Of a stretch of 37,248 bases of DNA, positions 9,467-17,779 are shown one piece after another. The notes beneath the pieces were generated by a model, which worked only from the letters and a program-made list of their open reading frames with translations, searched no databases and was not told the DNA's origin. Both the position numbers and the translations under genes were made by a program. Position 1 is the first letter of the stretch. Each line of letters opens with the position of its first letter. Source of the DNA: Caloramator mitchellensis (GTDB lineage Bacteria > Bacillota > Clostridia > Clostridiales > Caloramatoraceae); assembly GCF_001440545.1 (NCBI RefSeq), contig NZ_LKHP01000016.1, forward strand, positions 1 through 37,248. The letters run 5' to 3'.

Positions 9467-10480
9467 TTATCTTAATGATTCCCTAACTATTTTAGCTCTT
9501 ATAATATCCCTTTCCTTTGAATCTAATTCCCTGCCTTCTATTAACTGTAGCGTAGCGGGCTGAACCTTGACTAGTAACTCGTCTATCTTATTAAAGTCTA
9601 TATCCTTAATTATATCCATTTCTATTCCCATTCTTATCTTAGATAAAAGATTTAAACATTCCTGGGATGATAGCATTCTTGAATATTTCAATATTCCAAT
9701 TGACCTGTAAATATCATCCTCAACCTCTGCAGATTGCTTTTCAAGAATCATTTCTCTTGTCTTCATTTCCTGGTCAATTATCTTTTTTGTTACCGCGATT
9801 AGATTGTTTATTATTTCTTCTTCTGTTAGACCAAGAGTAACCTGGTTGGAGATTTGATATATATTGCCCATTGCGCTGCTGCCTTCTCCATAAATGCCCC
9901 TCATAGTCATACCAACCTGAGTAACAGTATTTAGAATATTATTAATGTTTTTTGTCATTGTAAGAGCAGGAAGATGAATCATGACTGAAGCTCTTATACC
10001 CGTCCCAACATTCGTTGGACAACTTGTTAAATATCCAAACTTTGAGTCATAGGCATACTGTATTTTCTCTTCTATCAAATCATCTAATTTATTCGCATAC
10101 TCATAGGCCTCTTTAACCTTAAATCCGTTATAAATTACCTGTAGCCTGATATGGTCCTCCTCATTTATCATAATAGATACATTTTCATCTCTATTTAAAA
10201 GCACCGCAGCCCTTAAATATTCATTAACAAGGTCAAGGCTTATAAGATGTTTTTCAATCATCGATAGCCTTTCAAGCGGCTTTATATCTTTTAATTTGAT
10301 CAGATTAAACTCATGCGCAATGGCTGAATTGCTATTTAGTATAGAATCAGAAACATTTTTAATGACCTCATTTATCTCCTTCTCATTTAATTTCTGTGGA
10401 AAAGGAACTCCATCTATATTTCTTGCTAACCTTACCCTGCTTGTCAAAACAATATTGTTTTCCTTTTTATTGAACAACAT
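9467..10480 (-). CDS. mcsB: Protein arginine kinase McsB
   Basis: McsB phosphorylates arginine residues on proteins, marking them for ClpCP and inactivating CtsR. The 337-residue protein has the guanidino-kinase fold: the N-terminal SSRVRLARN-like segment (TSRVRLARNIDG) and the catalytic-loop motif CPTNVGTGIRASV with the conserved Cys. The phosphoarginine-sensing segment RGIYGEGSSAMGNIYQ is also present. It is a little shorter than the Bacillus protein. It lies 15 nt after mcsA and 12 nt before clpC in the standard ctsR-mcsA-mcsB-clpC order, so the name is secure. Confidence 0.96.
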   Translation of the reverse strand: MLFNKKENNIVLTSRVRLARNIDGVPFPQKLNEKEINEVIKNVSDSILNSNSAIAHEFNLIKLKDIKPLERLSMIEKHLISLDLVNEYLRAAVLLNRDENVSIMINEEDHIRLQVIYNGFKVKEAYEYANKLDDLIEEKIQYAYDSKFGYLTSCPTNVGTGIRASVMIHLPALTMTKNINNILNTVTQVGMTMRGIYGEGSSAMGNIYQISNQVTLGLTEEEIINNLIAVTKKIIDQEMKTREMILEKQSAEVEDDIYRSIGILKYSRMLSSQECLNLLSKIRMGIEMDIIKDIDFNKIDELLVKVQPATLQLIEGRELDSKERDIIRAKIVRESLR

Positions 10481-10495
10481 TAAACCACCCCCTCA

Positions 10496-11008
10496 TTAAA
10501 GCTTTGATTCCAATTCCTTAATCTGGTCTCTTATCTTTGCAGCCTTTTCATATTCCTCATTCATAATTGCTATTTTTAATTCTTCCTTTAACTTTTCTAT
10601 ATCCCTCTTAATCTTTAAAATACCACCAGTTCTCTTTGGAACCTTACCAGTGTGGTTTATATTTCCATGAACTCTTTTTATTATTGGTGTAATTTCATTA
10701 TTGAAAGTTCTATAACAGTTTGCACATCCCATTTTGCCTGTTCTTTTAAACTCATCAAAACTCTGATGGCAAACAGGACAAGTCACAGGCTCTGGTATTT
10801 GCTGCGGCACTCCACCCATCATCTCAAAAAATCCTTCAAGTATATTCTGAAACGACATTGGAGTAGCAAGATTAAACGGATTTATCATGTTAAATTCATT
10901 CTTCTGCTTTGCACACTCTTCGCAAAGATGCATTTCCTGCTTCACACCATTTACAATTTTTGTGATGTGAACATTTGCTTCTCTTTGATTGCAATTTTGA
11001 CACAACAT
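10496..11008 (-). CDS. mcsA: McsB activator McsA (UVR-domain zinc protein)
   Basis: McsA binds zinc and activates the McsB arginine kinase. The 170-residue protein has four CxxC motifs (CQNC, CEEC, CPVC, CANC) in two zinc-binding pairs, then a C-terminal UVR domain (LKEELKIAIMNEEYEKAAKIRDQIKELE, in two helices). I chose the ATG at 11008 because GGAGGT lies just upstream; an in-frame GTG 27 nt earlier starts inside the 43-bp repeat and lacks a ribosome site. The 127-bp gap to ctsR is unusually long for this operon and is partly filled by repeat copy A. Confidence 0.95.
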   Translation of the reverse strand: MLCQNCNQREANVHITKIVNGVKQEMHLCEECAKQKNEFNMINPFNLATPMSFQNILEGFFEMMGGVPQQIPEPVTCPVCHQSFDEFKRTGKMGCANCYRTFNNEITPIIKRVHGNINHTGKVPKRTGGILKIKRDIEKLKEELKIAIMNEEYEKAAKIRDQIKELESKL

Positions 11009-11024
11009 ACACCCACCTCCATAA

Positions 11025-11067
11025 GTGACATTCACTTGATTTCTTGACTTCTTGAATTGTTTGACAA
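11025..11067 (-). repeat. 43-bp dispersed repeat, copy A
   Basis: On the minus strand it begins TTGTCAAACAATTC and ends AATCAAGTGAATGTCAC. It differs from copy C (33751-33793) at one base and from copy B (18611-18653) at two. Both ends are small inverted repeats (TTGT-CAA-ACAA and GTGA-ATG-TCAC), and TCAA recurs every 8-9 bases between them. It lies between ctsR and the mcsA ribosome site. Confidence 0.9.
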
Positions 11068-11135
11068 TTCAGCCTAAATAATCTAACCTTTTTTGAATTT
11101 CTAAGAGTAATTCTTTTTAGTTACATTTATTTAAA

Positions 11136-11591
11136 TTATAATAAGTTTATCAAAGTAGTCTTCAAAATTGATGCCCTAACTCTATCCTTGTTTTCTCCTG
11201 CAATATTCAAAACTTTATCATTTATAGTAATTCTCAAAAGTGCTGCTTCTCGTTCTGTAAGATATCCTCTTTCTTTAAAAAATTCAATATAACCTTCGGC
11301 TTGTTGTTGTGTTATCTCTTCTCCTATATTATTCCATACAGCCTCTTTAATATAATCATTATTATTAATTTTAATCCTTGTTATTTTAATAAACCCTCCG
11401 CCTCCACGCCTGCTTTCTATATAATATCCCTTGTCTACTGTAAATCTTGTTTCAAGAACATAATTAATTTGAGACGGAGCGCAGTTAAATAGATTTGCAA
11501 GTTCATTTCTCTGTATCTCTAAAAAATCCTGCTGACTTTTATCAAGCATGTTTTTTATAAAATTTTCGATTATATCCGAGAGTCTCGCCAT
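11136..11591 (-). CDS. ctsR: Class III stress gene repressor CtsR
   Basis: CtsR represses clp genes by binding tandem heptads and is released by heat or McsB. The 151-residue protein starts MARLSDIIENFIKNML and contains the winged-helix region with the glycine-rich wing ESRRGGGGFIKI, the residues known to act as thermosensor and DNA-contacting wing. The C-terminal dimerisation domain follows. The ATG at 11591 has GAGGTGA upstream; the longer reading frame from 11609 lacks one. A CtsR operator covers the start region of transcription, so the operon is autoregulated. Confidence 0.96.
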   Translation of the reverse strand: MARLSDIIENFIKNMLDKSQQDFLEIQRNELANLFNCAPSQINYVLETRFTVDKGYYIESRRGGGGFIKITRIKINNNDYIKEAVWNNIGEEITQQQAEGYIEFFKERGYLTEREAALLRITINDKVLNIAGENKDRVRASILKTTLINLL

Positions 11592-11622
11592 TTTTTCACC
11601 TCGATTCATAGTAGGAATGCTC

Positions 11623-11651
11623 TTTGATTTTGACTTTGACTTTCTTTGACC
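11623..11651 (-). promoter_or_regulatory. CtsR operator upstream of ctsR
   Basis: The minus strand reads GGTCAAA-GAA-AGTCAAA (11635-11651), an exact match to the CtsR heptad pair. Two further heptads (AGTCAAA, AATCAAA) follow at 6-nt steps down to 11623. It begins 12 bp after the -10 hexamer and so covers the expected start of transcription. Confidence 0.9.
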
Positions 11652-11663
11652 TTTCTGATTTTA

Positions 11664-11691
11664 ATTTTACATTCTTTTATACGCAAATCAA
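11664..11691 (-). promoter_or_regulatory. Promoter of the ctsR operon
   Basis: TTGATT and TAAAAT are spaced by 16 bp on the minus strand, immediately before the CtsR operator. Confidence 0.65.
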
Positions 11692-11784
11692 GTTTAATTT
11701 TTGGACAGTAATCATTTATTTTATTTGTTATTTGAGAATATTACAATTTATCTCTATACGTCTTCATTTTACAAAAAAATTCTC

Positions 11785-11820
11785 AAAAAATAAAAAGTTC
11801 TTGAGGTTAATCCCCAAGAA
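11785..11820 (-). terminator. Terminator after fetB
   Basis: On the minus strand a 9-bp stem (TTCTTGGGG with CCTCAAGAA, one G-T pair) is followed by CTTTTTATTTTTT. It lies directly after the fetB stop. Confidence 0.8.
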
Positions 11821-11821
11821 A

Positions 11822-12604
11822 CTAATCATTTACTAGCTGTGCACTTTCATTAAAATATGATTTATATGCCAATTCCAAAAATATTATTACTGTTATAGAT
11901 ACACTTCCTAATATTCCAAGCATTATTGCTATTTGATATTCTATAGCCGTCAAAGGAGAAGTCCCAGACAAAATTTGTCCCGTCATCATGCCAGGTAAAA
12001 ACACTATTCCCATACCAATCATTGAATTTATCGTAGGTAGTATTGCAGAATCAAATGTATTGTCAATTATATTTTTAACAGCAACTTTAGGTGTTGCCCC
12101 AAGCATAAGCGCCATTTCAATCTCATCCTTTTGTTTTTCCATATCTCCTATTAATTTTGACACGCCCAATGATATGCCAGTCATCGAATTGCCAATTAAC
12201 ATCCCCGCTATTGGAATAAAATATCTCGGATTATACCATGGCGAAATTCTAACTACAACTAATAAAAAATACAATATGCTCGACACAGTTCCAAATGTAA
12301 GCGACAATGCTATAATATATTTTAATCTTTTTGTAAGCTTTTTCTTATTACGGCTATATATATTGTTTATGCTAAATATCTCCATGATAATTAATATACT
12401 AATTGTAATAATAGGACTTGGATTTTTAAAAATATAGACTAATACATATCCAGTTAAAATCAGTTGAAGAGTCATTCTTACGCTTGAAATTAATATTTCT
12501 CTTTCTCTTTTTATTCCTCTTCTTTTAACTATTATAAGAAGTATTAAAACAAAAAGATAAACCGAAATCATCTGGTATAAATCTAGATGTATAACCCCAT
12601 TCAT
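11822..12604 (-). CDS. fetB: ABC transporter permease, FetB/UPF0014 family
   Basis: The 260-residue integral membrane protein belongs to the FetB (UPF0014) family, whose E. coli member exports iron with FetA. It has about seven hydrophobic segments. Family signatures include KREREILISSVRMTLQLIL near residue 35, the PIAGMLIGNSMTGISLG segment in mid-protein and the ALMLGATPK coupling stretch that contacts the ATPase. Its start codon abuts the fetA stop, so the pair is translationally coupled. Metal efflux is inferred from the family; the metal is not shown by sequence. Confidence 0.88.
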   Translation of the reverse strand: MNGVIHLDLYQMISVYLFVLILLIIVKRRGIKREREILISSVRMTLQLILTGYVLVYIFKNPSPIITISILIIMEIFSINNIYSRNKKKLTKRLKYIIALSLTFGTVSSILYFLLVVVRISPWYNPRYFIPIAGMLIGNSMTGISLGVSKLIGDMEKQKDEIEMALMLGATPKVAVKNIIDNTFDSAILPTINSMIGMGIVFLPGMMTGQILSGTSPLTAIEYQIAIMLGILGSVSITVIIFLELAYKSYFNESAQLVND

Positions 12605-13239
12605 TAAATTTCACCCCCAACTATCCTGCCTTTATCAATTTCTATAACTTTTTCAGCAAATTTGTTTACCAAAGACTTAGAATGTGTAACCATTATTAGC
12701 GTTTTATTTTTATTTTTAACATATTGAACTATATTTCCAATAATTTTCTCTTCAGTTCCATCGTCAAGAGCCGAAGATGGTTCATCAAAAACGTAAACCT
12801 CCGGCTCCATAACCAAAACCCTGGCAAGCGCAACCCTTTGTTTTTCTCCTCCGGACAAATTCTGAACCTCTTCATCCAACGATTTATTCAAATTAACAAT
12901 TTTCATTACCTCAATTAATCTTTCATCGTCAACCAAATCTTTTCCTGAATACTTTAGCCCTATTAATAAATTCTCCCTTATATCTCCATTAAACATAACC
13001 GGCACCTGCGGAGTCATCACAACCTCTCTTCTTAATAAAACAGAATCCCAATTTTCAATAAGCTTATCTTTATAGTAAATTTCGCCACTATTACAACTAA
13101 TCATTTTATTCAATAATCTTAAAGCAGTCGTCTTACCACTCCCACTCTCCCCAACAATACAGTTTATTTTTCCTTCTTCAATAATAAGTTTTTTAATATC
13201 AAGTATATTTCTATACTTTACATTTTCAAATCTAAACAT
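12604..13239 (-). CDS. fetA: ABC transporter ATP-binding protein, FetA-like
   Basis: A 211-residue ABC ATPase with Walker A GESGSGKTT, the signature LSGGEKQR and Walker B VYVFDEPSSALDD. It partners the FetB-type permease that follows without a gap, and the pair is predicted to pump iron or a related metal out of the cell. Two adjacent ATG codons are possible (13242 and 13239). I prefer 13239 because GAGGTG is then 5 nt away instead of 2. The ribosome site overlaps the end of padR. The same pair could act on another substrate, since the regulator here is PadR rather than a metal regulator. Confidence 0.88.
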   Translation of the reverse strand: MFRFENVKYRNILDIKKLIIEEGKINCIVGESGSGKTTALRLLNKMISCNSGEIYYKDKLIENWDSVLLRREVVMTPQVPVMFNGDIRENLLIGLKYSGKDLVDDERLIEVMKIVNLNKSLDEEVQNLSGGEKQRVALARVLVMEPEVYVFDEPSSALDDGTEEKIIGNIVQYVKNKNKTLIMVTHSKSLVNKFAEKVIEIDKGRIVGGEI

Positions 13240-13248
13240 CATTTCACC

Positions 13249-13557
13249 TCACTTTAAAATTTCATGATATAGTTCGCTTGCTCTTTTCTTAGATTCATCA
13301 AGAATTTCCTCTCCAAATTCTGTTATATAATAATATTTTCTTATTTTACCTTCTATCAGCTTCTCTTCCATTCTTAAGAGCCCCTCTTTTTCAAGAGAAT
13401 GCAAAATAGGATATAAAGTTCCCGGACCAATGTTATATCCATGTTCTCTAAGTTCATCAATCATCCATAAACCGAAAAAAGGTTCCTTTTTTGCATGATG
13501 TAAAATGTGTATTTGAATAAATCCCAAAAATAATTTTCTTAAAATTTTATCCTTCAA
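13249..13557 (-). CDS. PadR-family transcriptional regulator
   Basis: The 102-residue protein is a minimal PadR winged-helix regulator: GLWMIDELREHGYNIGPGTLYPILHSLEKEGLL is the recognition region (in two blocks), followed by the wing (KIRKYYYITEFGEEIL) and a short dimerisation helix. PadR proteins usually repress transporter genes and their own gene, often responding to phenolics or drugs. Here it is the first gene of padR-fetA-fetB. Two inverted repeats lie between its -10 box and its start codon, which suggests autorepression. AAGGAGTGAT precedes the ATG. Confidence 0.92.
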   Translation of the reverse strand: MKDKILRKLFLGFIQIHILHHAKKEPFFGLWMIDELREHGYNIGPGTLYPILHSLEKEGLLRMEEKLIEGKIRKYYYITEFGEEILDESKKRASELYHEILK

Positions 13558-13570
13558 AATATCACTCCTT

Positions 13571-13599
13571 TATCGATTTTCGATATCGTTTAATGATAT
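13571..13599 (-). promoter_or_regulatory. Probable PadR operator: two adjacent inverted repeats
   Basis: TATCGA-TTT-TCGATA (13571-13585) is a perfect inverted repeat. It overlaps a second one, ATATC-N7-GATAT (13583-13599). Together they fill the space between the -10 box and the padR ribosome site. Confidence 0.6.
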
Positions 13600-13626
13600 T
13601 ATACACCTAATGTTAATATATTACAA
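13598..13626 (-). promoter_or_regulatory. Sigma-A promoter of padR-fetAB
   Basis: TTGTAA and a perfect TATAAT are separated by 17 bp on the minus strand. The -10 box touches the second inverted repeat. Confidence 0.75.
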
Positions 13627-13656
13627 TAATAAAAGATGGCTAAATCGCCATCTTTT
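13625..13656 (-). terminator. Terminator of the two-small-gene operon
   Basis: On the minus strand AAAAGATGGC and GCCATCTTTT pair around a 6-base loop, followed by ATTATT. It overlaps the stop codon of the 50-residue gene. Confidence 0.75.
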
Positions 13657-13807
13657 ATTGCTTTAATCTGTTATTTATTTCTCTAATTCTCTCTCTTTGC
13701 TCTTGTGGTAAAATCCATTTGAAAAAACTAGGCACAAACTCTCCGAAATGCTCTAAATTAAAATTGAACTTATATCTCTTTCCGTCCTTCTTATTCCTAA
13801 TTTCCAT
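13655..13807 (-). CDS. Small 50-residue basic protein, unknown function
   Basis: This reading frame is short but well framed. AGGAGAAGGTGA sits 5 nt before the ATG at 13807, and a hairpin terminator overlaps the stop. The protein begins MEIRNKKDGKRYKFNFNL, has an aromatic centre (GEFVPSFFKWILP) and ends in a charged helix (EQRERIREINNRLKQ). No membrane segment or known motif is evident. It starts 4 nt after the stop of the 77-residue gene upstream, so the two are almost certainly cotranscribed and may work together. I do not recognise a family. Confidence 0.65.
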   Translation of the reverse strand: MEIRNKKDGKRYKFNFNLEHFGEFVPSFFKWILPQEQRERIREINNRLKQ

Positions 13808-13811
13808 ATAC

Positions 13812-14045
13812 TCACCTTCTCCTCGCAATCAGATGATACTTATTATCATCATGACCTCCCTTTTGACTAACATCAAATCCATTCATTTCCAATATTTTAG
13901 TAATCTCATCGCTTTGATGCACATCCGTTCCATCCATAGTAATTATTAATTCATCATCTTCACTAAGAATAGACAGGATATCATATATTTTATTAGTATC
14001 AGATGGTCCAATCACACTTCCAAAATTTATTCTATAATCCGACAT
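13812..14045 (-). CDS. Small 77-residue protein, possibly TusA-like fold without the catalytic Cys
   Basis: The start at 14045 is chosen for GGGAGGGATAAT upstream. The protein has a beta-alpha-beta-alpha-beta-looking order: a first strand (YRINFGSVIGP), a helix (DTNKIYDILSIL), a strand (DELIITMDG), a helix (SDEITKILEMNGFDV) and a last strand (KYHLIARR). This order and the late G-F/H-x-V turn recall TusA/SirA sulfur carriers, but there is no cysteine anywhere, so persulfide chemistry is excluded. The fold assignment is inference. It forms an operon with the 50-residue gene. The acidic patch GGHDDN near the C-terminus is distinctive. Confidence 0.65.
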   Translation of the reverse strand: MSDYRINFGSVIGPSDTNKIYDILSILSEDDELIITMDGTDVHQSDEITKILEMNGFDVSQKGGHDDNKYHLIARRR

Positions 14046-14220
14046 ATTATCCCTCCCTTTAAGTATTTTTTGCATATTTTCCGATTTAATACGGCATTAT
14101 TTTTGAAATATTATAAGTTTCATAATTCATTTGTTAGATTTTTAAAATAACTATGGATTTTTTATCTTCCTTATGTTATCATATATTTGTTATAATTTTT
14201 TATTTTTAGGGGGTGTTATA

Positions 14221-15477
14221 ATGAATAAAAAGAAAATGTCAATTGCAAATCAGGTTCTTATCGCACTTATCGCCGGTATTGTTTTTGGAATATTGGCTAA
14301 TAGCTTTTTTCCAAAACCATTCAACGAAGGCTTAAGCAAATGGATGCTGGTGCCATTTGGCAATATATTCTTAAGAGGAATTAAGATGCTGGTTGCTCCT
14401 CTTGTTCTAGTTTCACTAATTGTTGGAACTGCAAGCATTGGAGATATTAAAAAGCTCGGCCGTGTTGGCGGAAAAATAATCGCATACTACCTTTTGACTA
14501 CAGCTTTAGCAATCACAATTGCGTTGTTTGTAGCTAATATAGTAAATCCAGGTATTGGAATAAACATACCTGCTCCTAAGGAGTTTAAGCCAACTGAACC
14601 ACCTTTCTTAATGGATATATTCGTTAATATGATCCCAACAAATCCATTCGAAGCTCTTGTAAAGGGTGAAATGCTTCAAATAATAGTTTTTGCAATATTG
14701 TTTGGCATATCATTGGCCCTATTTGGAGAAAAGGGAAAGCTTTTACTTGATGTATTGGAAAATATCAACGAAGTTTTACTGAAAATAATAGGAATAGTAA
14801 TGCTATTTGCTCCATACGGAGTATTTGCACTGATTTCTAACGTTATTATATTCCAGGGTATTGATGTGTTATTGCCTCTTTTAAAATATGCACTAACTAT
14901 CATATTTGTTTTGTTAGTTCAAGTTTTACTGGTTTACGGTTCATTGTTAAAGATACTTGGAAAAGTAAATCCTGTAAGCTTTTTCAAGAAATTCTGGCCA
15001 GTAATGGTTGTTGCCTTCTCAACATCAAGCAGCAATGCAACTATTCCAGTTAACCTCGAAACATGTGAGAAAAAACTTGGTGTACCTGAATCAATTGCCA
15101 GCTTTACGATTCCGCTCGGTGCAACAGTAAACATGGATGGAACAGCTATAATGCAGGGTGTTGCTTCCATATTCATAGCACAGATTTATGGTGTTGATTT
15201 AACCATTTCCCAACAATTAATGATAATTCTTACTGCAACTTTAGCCTCAATAGGAACAGCTGGAGTTCCAGGAGTTGGTCTTGTTATGCTTACTATGGTT
15301 TTACAATCTGTAGGACTTCCAATAGAAGGTATCGGGATAATAATAGGAGTTGACAGAATTCTCGACATGTCAAGAACAGTTGTAAATGTAACTGGAGACG
15401 CAGTTGGAACAGTTATAGTTTCAAATTCAGAAAAAGAATTAAACCTAACTACTTATAACTCAACATTAAGTGCATAA
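14221..15477 (+). CDS. Dicarboxylate/amino acid:cation symporter (SDF family)
   Basis: A 418-residue member of the sodium:dicarboxylate symporter family (DctA/GltP/GltT type), which imports glutamate, aspartate or C4-dicarboxylates with Na+ or H+. Visible signatures are the serine-rich re-entrant loop AFSTSSSNATIPVNL, the NMDGTA motif (ATVNMDGTAIMQG) and the C-terminal ion/substrate site GVDRILDMSRTVVNVTGD. About eight hydrophobic segments precede and flank these. The ATG at 14221 follows AGGGGGTG; an upstream in-frame ATG at 14173 lacks a ribosome site. Glutamate versus dicarboxylate cannot be decided from the motifs alone. The gene stands alone and ends in a strong terminator shared with the EF-G gene. 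Confidence 0.92.
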   Translation: MNKKKMSIANQVLIALIAGIVFGILANSFFPKPFNEGLSKWMLVPFGNIFLRGIKMLVAPLVLVSLIVGTASIGDIKKLGRVGGKIIAYYLLTTALAITIALFVANIVNPGIGINIPAPKEFKPTEPPFLMDIFVNMIPTNPFEALVKGEMLQIIVFAILFGISLALFGEKGKLLLDVLENINEVLLKIIGIVMLFAPYGVFALISNVIIFQGIDVLLPLLKYALTIIFVLLVQVLLVYGSLLKILGKVNPVSFFKKFWPVMVVAFSTSSSNATIPVNLETCEKKLGVPESIASFTIPLGATVNMDGTAIMQGVASIFIAQIYGVDLTISQQLMIILTATLASIGTAGVPGVGLVMLTMVLQSVGLPIEGIGIIIGVDRILDMSRTVVNVTGDAVGTVIVSNSEKELNLTTYNSTLSA

Positions 15478-15503
15478 AAAAACCCGGCAGTGCCGGGTTT
15501 TTT
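15477..15503. terminator. Bidirectional terminator between the symporter and EF-G paralogue
   Basis: A 12-bp stem (AAAAAACCCGGC with GCCGGGTTTTTT, loop AGT) carries a T-run on both exits, serving the two convergent genes. Confidence 0.9.
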
Positions 15504-15504
15504 A

Positions 15505-17595
15505 TTATTCTTCATCTTCTTCCTTTTCCTTATGAGCATTTTCAATAATCTTTTGTGCTATATTTGCTGGGACTTCTTCATACCTTTCAAACTTACTTGT
15601 AAAGCTTCCTCTTGCCTGAGTCATGGACCTTAAATCAGTGGCATATTTAAATGTTTCTGCCATTGGCATTTCAGCCATTATCACTTGCATTCCATCTTTT
15701 TGTTCCATTCCTAAAACTCTACCGCGTCTTTTATTGATATCGCCTATTACATCTCCCATATATTCATCCGGAACAGTTATTTCAAAATGCATAATAGGTT
15801 CAAGAAGGACAGGGTCAGCCTCCTTAATACCCTTTTTAAATGCCAGCGAAGCAGCTGTTTTGAATGCCATTTCTGAGGAATCAACAGGGTGGTAAGAACC
15901 ATAGTGTAATGTTGCTTTTAAGTTGATTACAGGATAACCTGCAAGAACACCCTTTTTCATTGATTCCCTAAGTCCCTTTTCAACAGCAGGTATATATTGT
16001 CTTGGAACAACACCACCAACGATTTGGTCAACAAAAACCAAGTCTTCCGTTTCATGCTGTGGTTCAAACTTTATAACAACATCGCCATACTGCCCATGTC
16101 CACCAGATTGTTTCTTATGCTTACCTTGAACATCGGATGTCTTTCTTATTGTTTCTCTATATGGAACCTTTGGAATATCTAGTGTAACTTCAGCACCGAA
16201 CTTGTTCTTTAATTTACTTGCAATAACCTCAAGATGAAGCTCTCCAACTCCAGAAATAATTAGTTCTGCATTTTCAACATCTCTTGATATCTTAAATGTT
16301 GGGTCTTCCTCTAATAGCTTGTGTAATCCTGTTGAAATCTTATCTTCATCATTCTTAGATTTTGGCTTGAATGTCATTGAAATAGCAGGCTCTGGGAATT
16401 CAATGCCGTCATAAACTATTGGCTTGCTTGCATCCGCTAAAGTATCACCTGTCATAGTATACTGCAGTTTTGCTACCGCTCCAATATCTCCAGCAGACAA
16501 TTTTTGAACTGGAGTCTGATTCTTTCCCTTTAAAACATATATAGTTCCAACCTTCTCGGTCTTATCTTGAGTTGCATTATATACAACTGAATCTGAAGAT
16601 ATACTTCCTGATATTACTCTGAACATTGAAAGCTTTCCAACAAATGGGTCAGCTATTGTCTTAAATACAAATGCTGAAAATTTTTCATCAGGACTGGATT
16701 TCCTAACTTCAGCTTCATTATTTTTAGGATTTTTACCCTTAAATTCAATTCTATCAGCTGGTGATGGGAAATAATTAACTATGCAGTCGAGCAGCGTTGC
16801 CATAGCAACATTTGAAAGTGCTGAACCACAGAATACAGGAGCTACTTCACAATTTAAAATACCTTTTCTTAATCCCTTCAATATTTCCTCGTCTGAAAGC
16901 TCTCCTTCTCCTAAATATTTCTCTAATAATTCCTCATCAGTTTCAGCTACAGATTCCATCAATATATTTCTATATTCATCAACAACTGATACTAAATCAG
17001 CTGGTATTTCCGTTTCAACCATCGATTTGGTCTTTTGATCGTAAATTAAAGCCTTCTTTTCTAATATGCTGACTACTCCCTTAAAATCCGCCTCATTTCC
17101 TATTGGAATTTCAAGTGCAGCTACTGAAAGACCAAATTTATCCTTTAATTGTTTAAATGCCTTATCAAAATCAGCATTTTCTCTATCCATTTTATTGATT
17201 AAGAAAGCTCTTGGTATCTTGTATTTATTCACATATTTCCATGCCTTTTCAGTTCCAACCTGCAATCCTGAAGCAGCACATACTGTAATTATAGCTGAGT
17301 CAACAGCCCTTAATCCTTCTAAAACTTCTCCAACAAAATCGAAATATCCTGGAGTGTCAACAAAGTTTATTCTATAGTTTCCCCATTCACATGGTGCAAC
17401 AGCTGTAGAAATTGAAATCTGTCTTTTCTTTTCTTCTGGGTCGAAGTCGCAAACTGTTGTCCCATCTTCAACTCTACCCATTCTATCAGTTGCTTTACAA
17501 TCAAACAATATTGCCTCGATTAAAGTTGTCTTTCCAGTTCCACCATGTCCAATTACACCAATGTTTCTGATGTTATCAATTTTGTATTCCTTCAT
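15505..17595 (-). CDS. Elongation factor G-like protein (EF-G paralogue)
   Basis: A 696-residue translational GTPase with the five-domain layout of EF-G. Its G1 motif is GHGGTGKTT (residues 16-24) rather than the AHIDAGKTT of canonical EF-G. G3 is DTPGY and G4 is NKMD. These features place it in the EF-G-like/FusA2 group, found in addition to the main fusA. Domain IV (KKQSGGHGQYGDV) and the C-terminal domains are complete. Paralogues of this type have been linked to translocation or altered GTPase behaviour, but no specific role can be read here. It is not in an str operon; it stands alone, divergent from lepB, which supports paralogue status. The start has AAGGGGG upstream. Confidence 0.93.
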   Translation of the reverse strand: MKEYKIDNIRNIGVIGHGGTGKTTLIEAILFDCKATDRMGRVEDGTTVCDFDPEEKKRQISISTAVAPCEWGNYRINFVDTPGYFDFVGEVLEGLRAVDSAIITVCAASGLQVGTEKAWKYVNKYKIPRAFLINKMDRENADFDKAFKQLKDKFGLSVAALEIPIGNEADFKGVVSILEKKALIYDQKTKSMVETEIPADLVSVVDEYRNILMESVAETDEELLEKYLGEGELSDEEILKGLRKGILNCEVAPVFCGSALSNVAMATLLDCIVNYFPSPADRIEFKGKNPKNNEAEVRKSSPDEKFSAFVFKTIADPFVGKLSMFRVISGSISSDSVVYNATQDKTEKVGTIYVLKGKNQTPVQKLSAGDIGAVAKLQYTMTGDTLADASKPIVYDGIEFPEPAISMTFKPKSKNDEDKISTGLHKLLEEDPTFKISRDVENAELIISGVGELHLEVIASKLKNKFGAEVTLDIPKVPYRETIRKTSDVQGKHKKQSGGHGQYGDVVIKFEPQHETEDLVFVDQIVGGVVPRQYIPAVEKGLRESMKKGVLAGYPVINLKATLHYGSYHPVDSSEMAFKTAASLAFKKGIKEADPVLLEPIMHFEITVPDEYMGDVIGDINKRRGRVLGMEQKDGMQVIMAEMPMAETFKYATDLRSMTQARGSFTSKFERYEEVPANIAQKIIENAHKEKEEDEE

Positions 17596-17779
17596 GTAAA
17601 TTCCCCCTTATTGCTAAATAGATGCCTTATTTTATATATTCTCCATAGATTTTAAAATTCCTCTCTCAATTGTGAAAAATTTTCGACAATTTTGACTATT
17701 TTCTTTTATATGTTTCCCTGTATTGATTAAATTATACATCAATACTAAAATTATCTAAAATTGTTCAAACAAATTTAAT

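Noticed and set aside
11041-11067. Reading repeat copy A as a second CtsR operator before mcsA
   Set aside because: Its spaced TCAA units do not form the GGTCAAA-NNN-GGTCAAA heptad pair, and the same sequence occurs beside genes unrelated to Clp control.
13571-13599. Tandem inverted repeats as a CRISPR-like or mobile-element end
   Set aside because: Only two short overlapping palindromes, placed exactly at a regulator's own promoter. An operator explains them.
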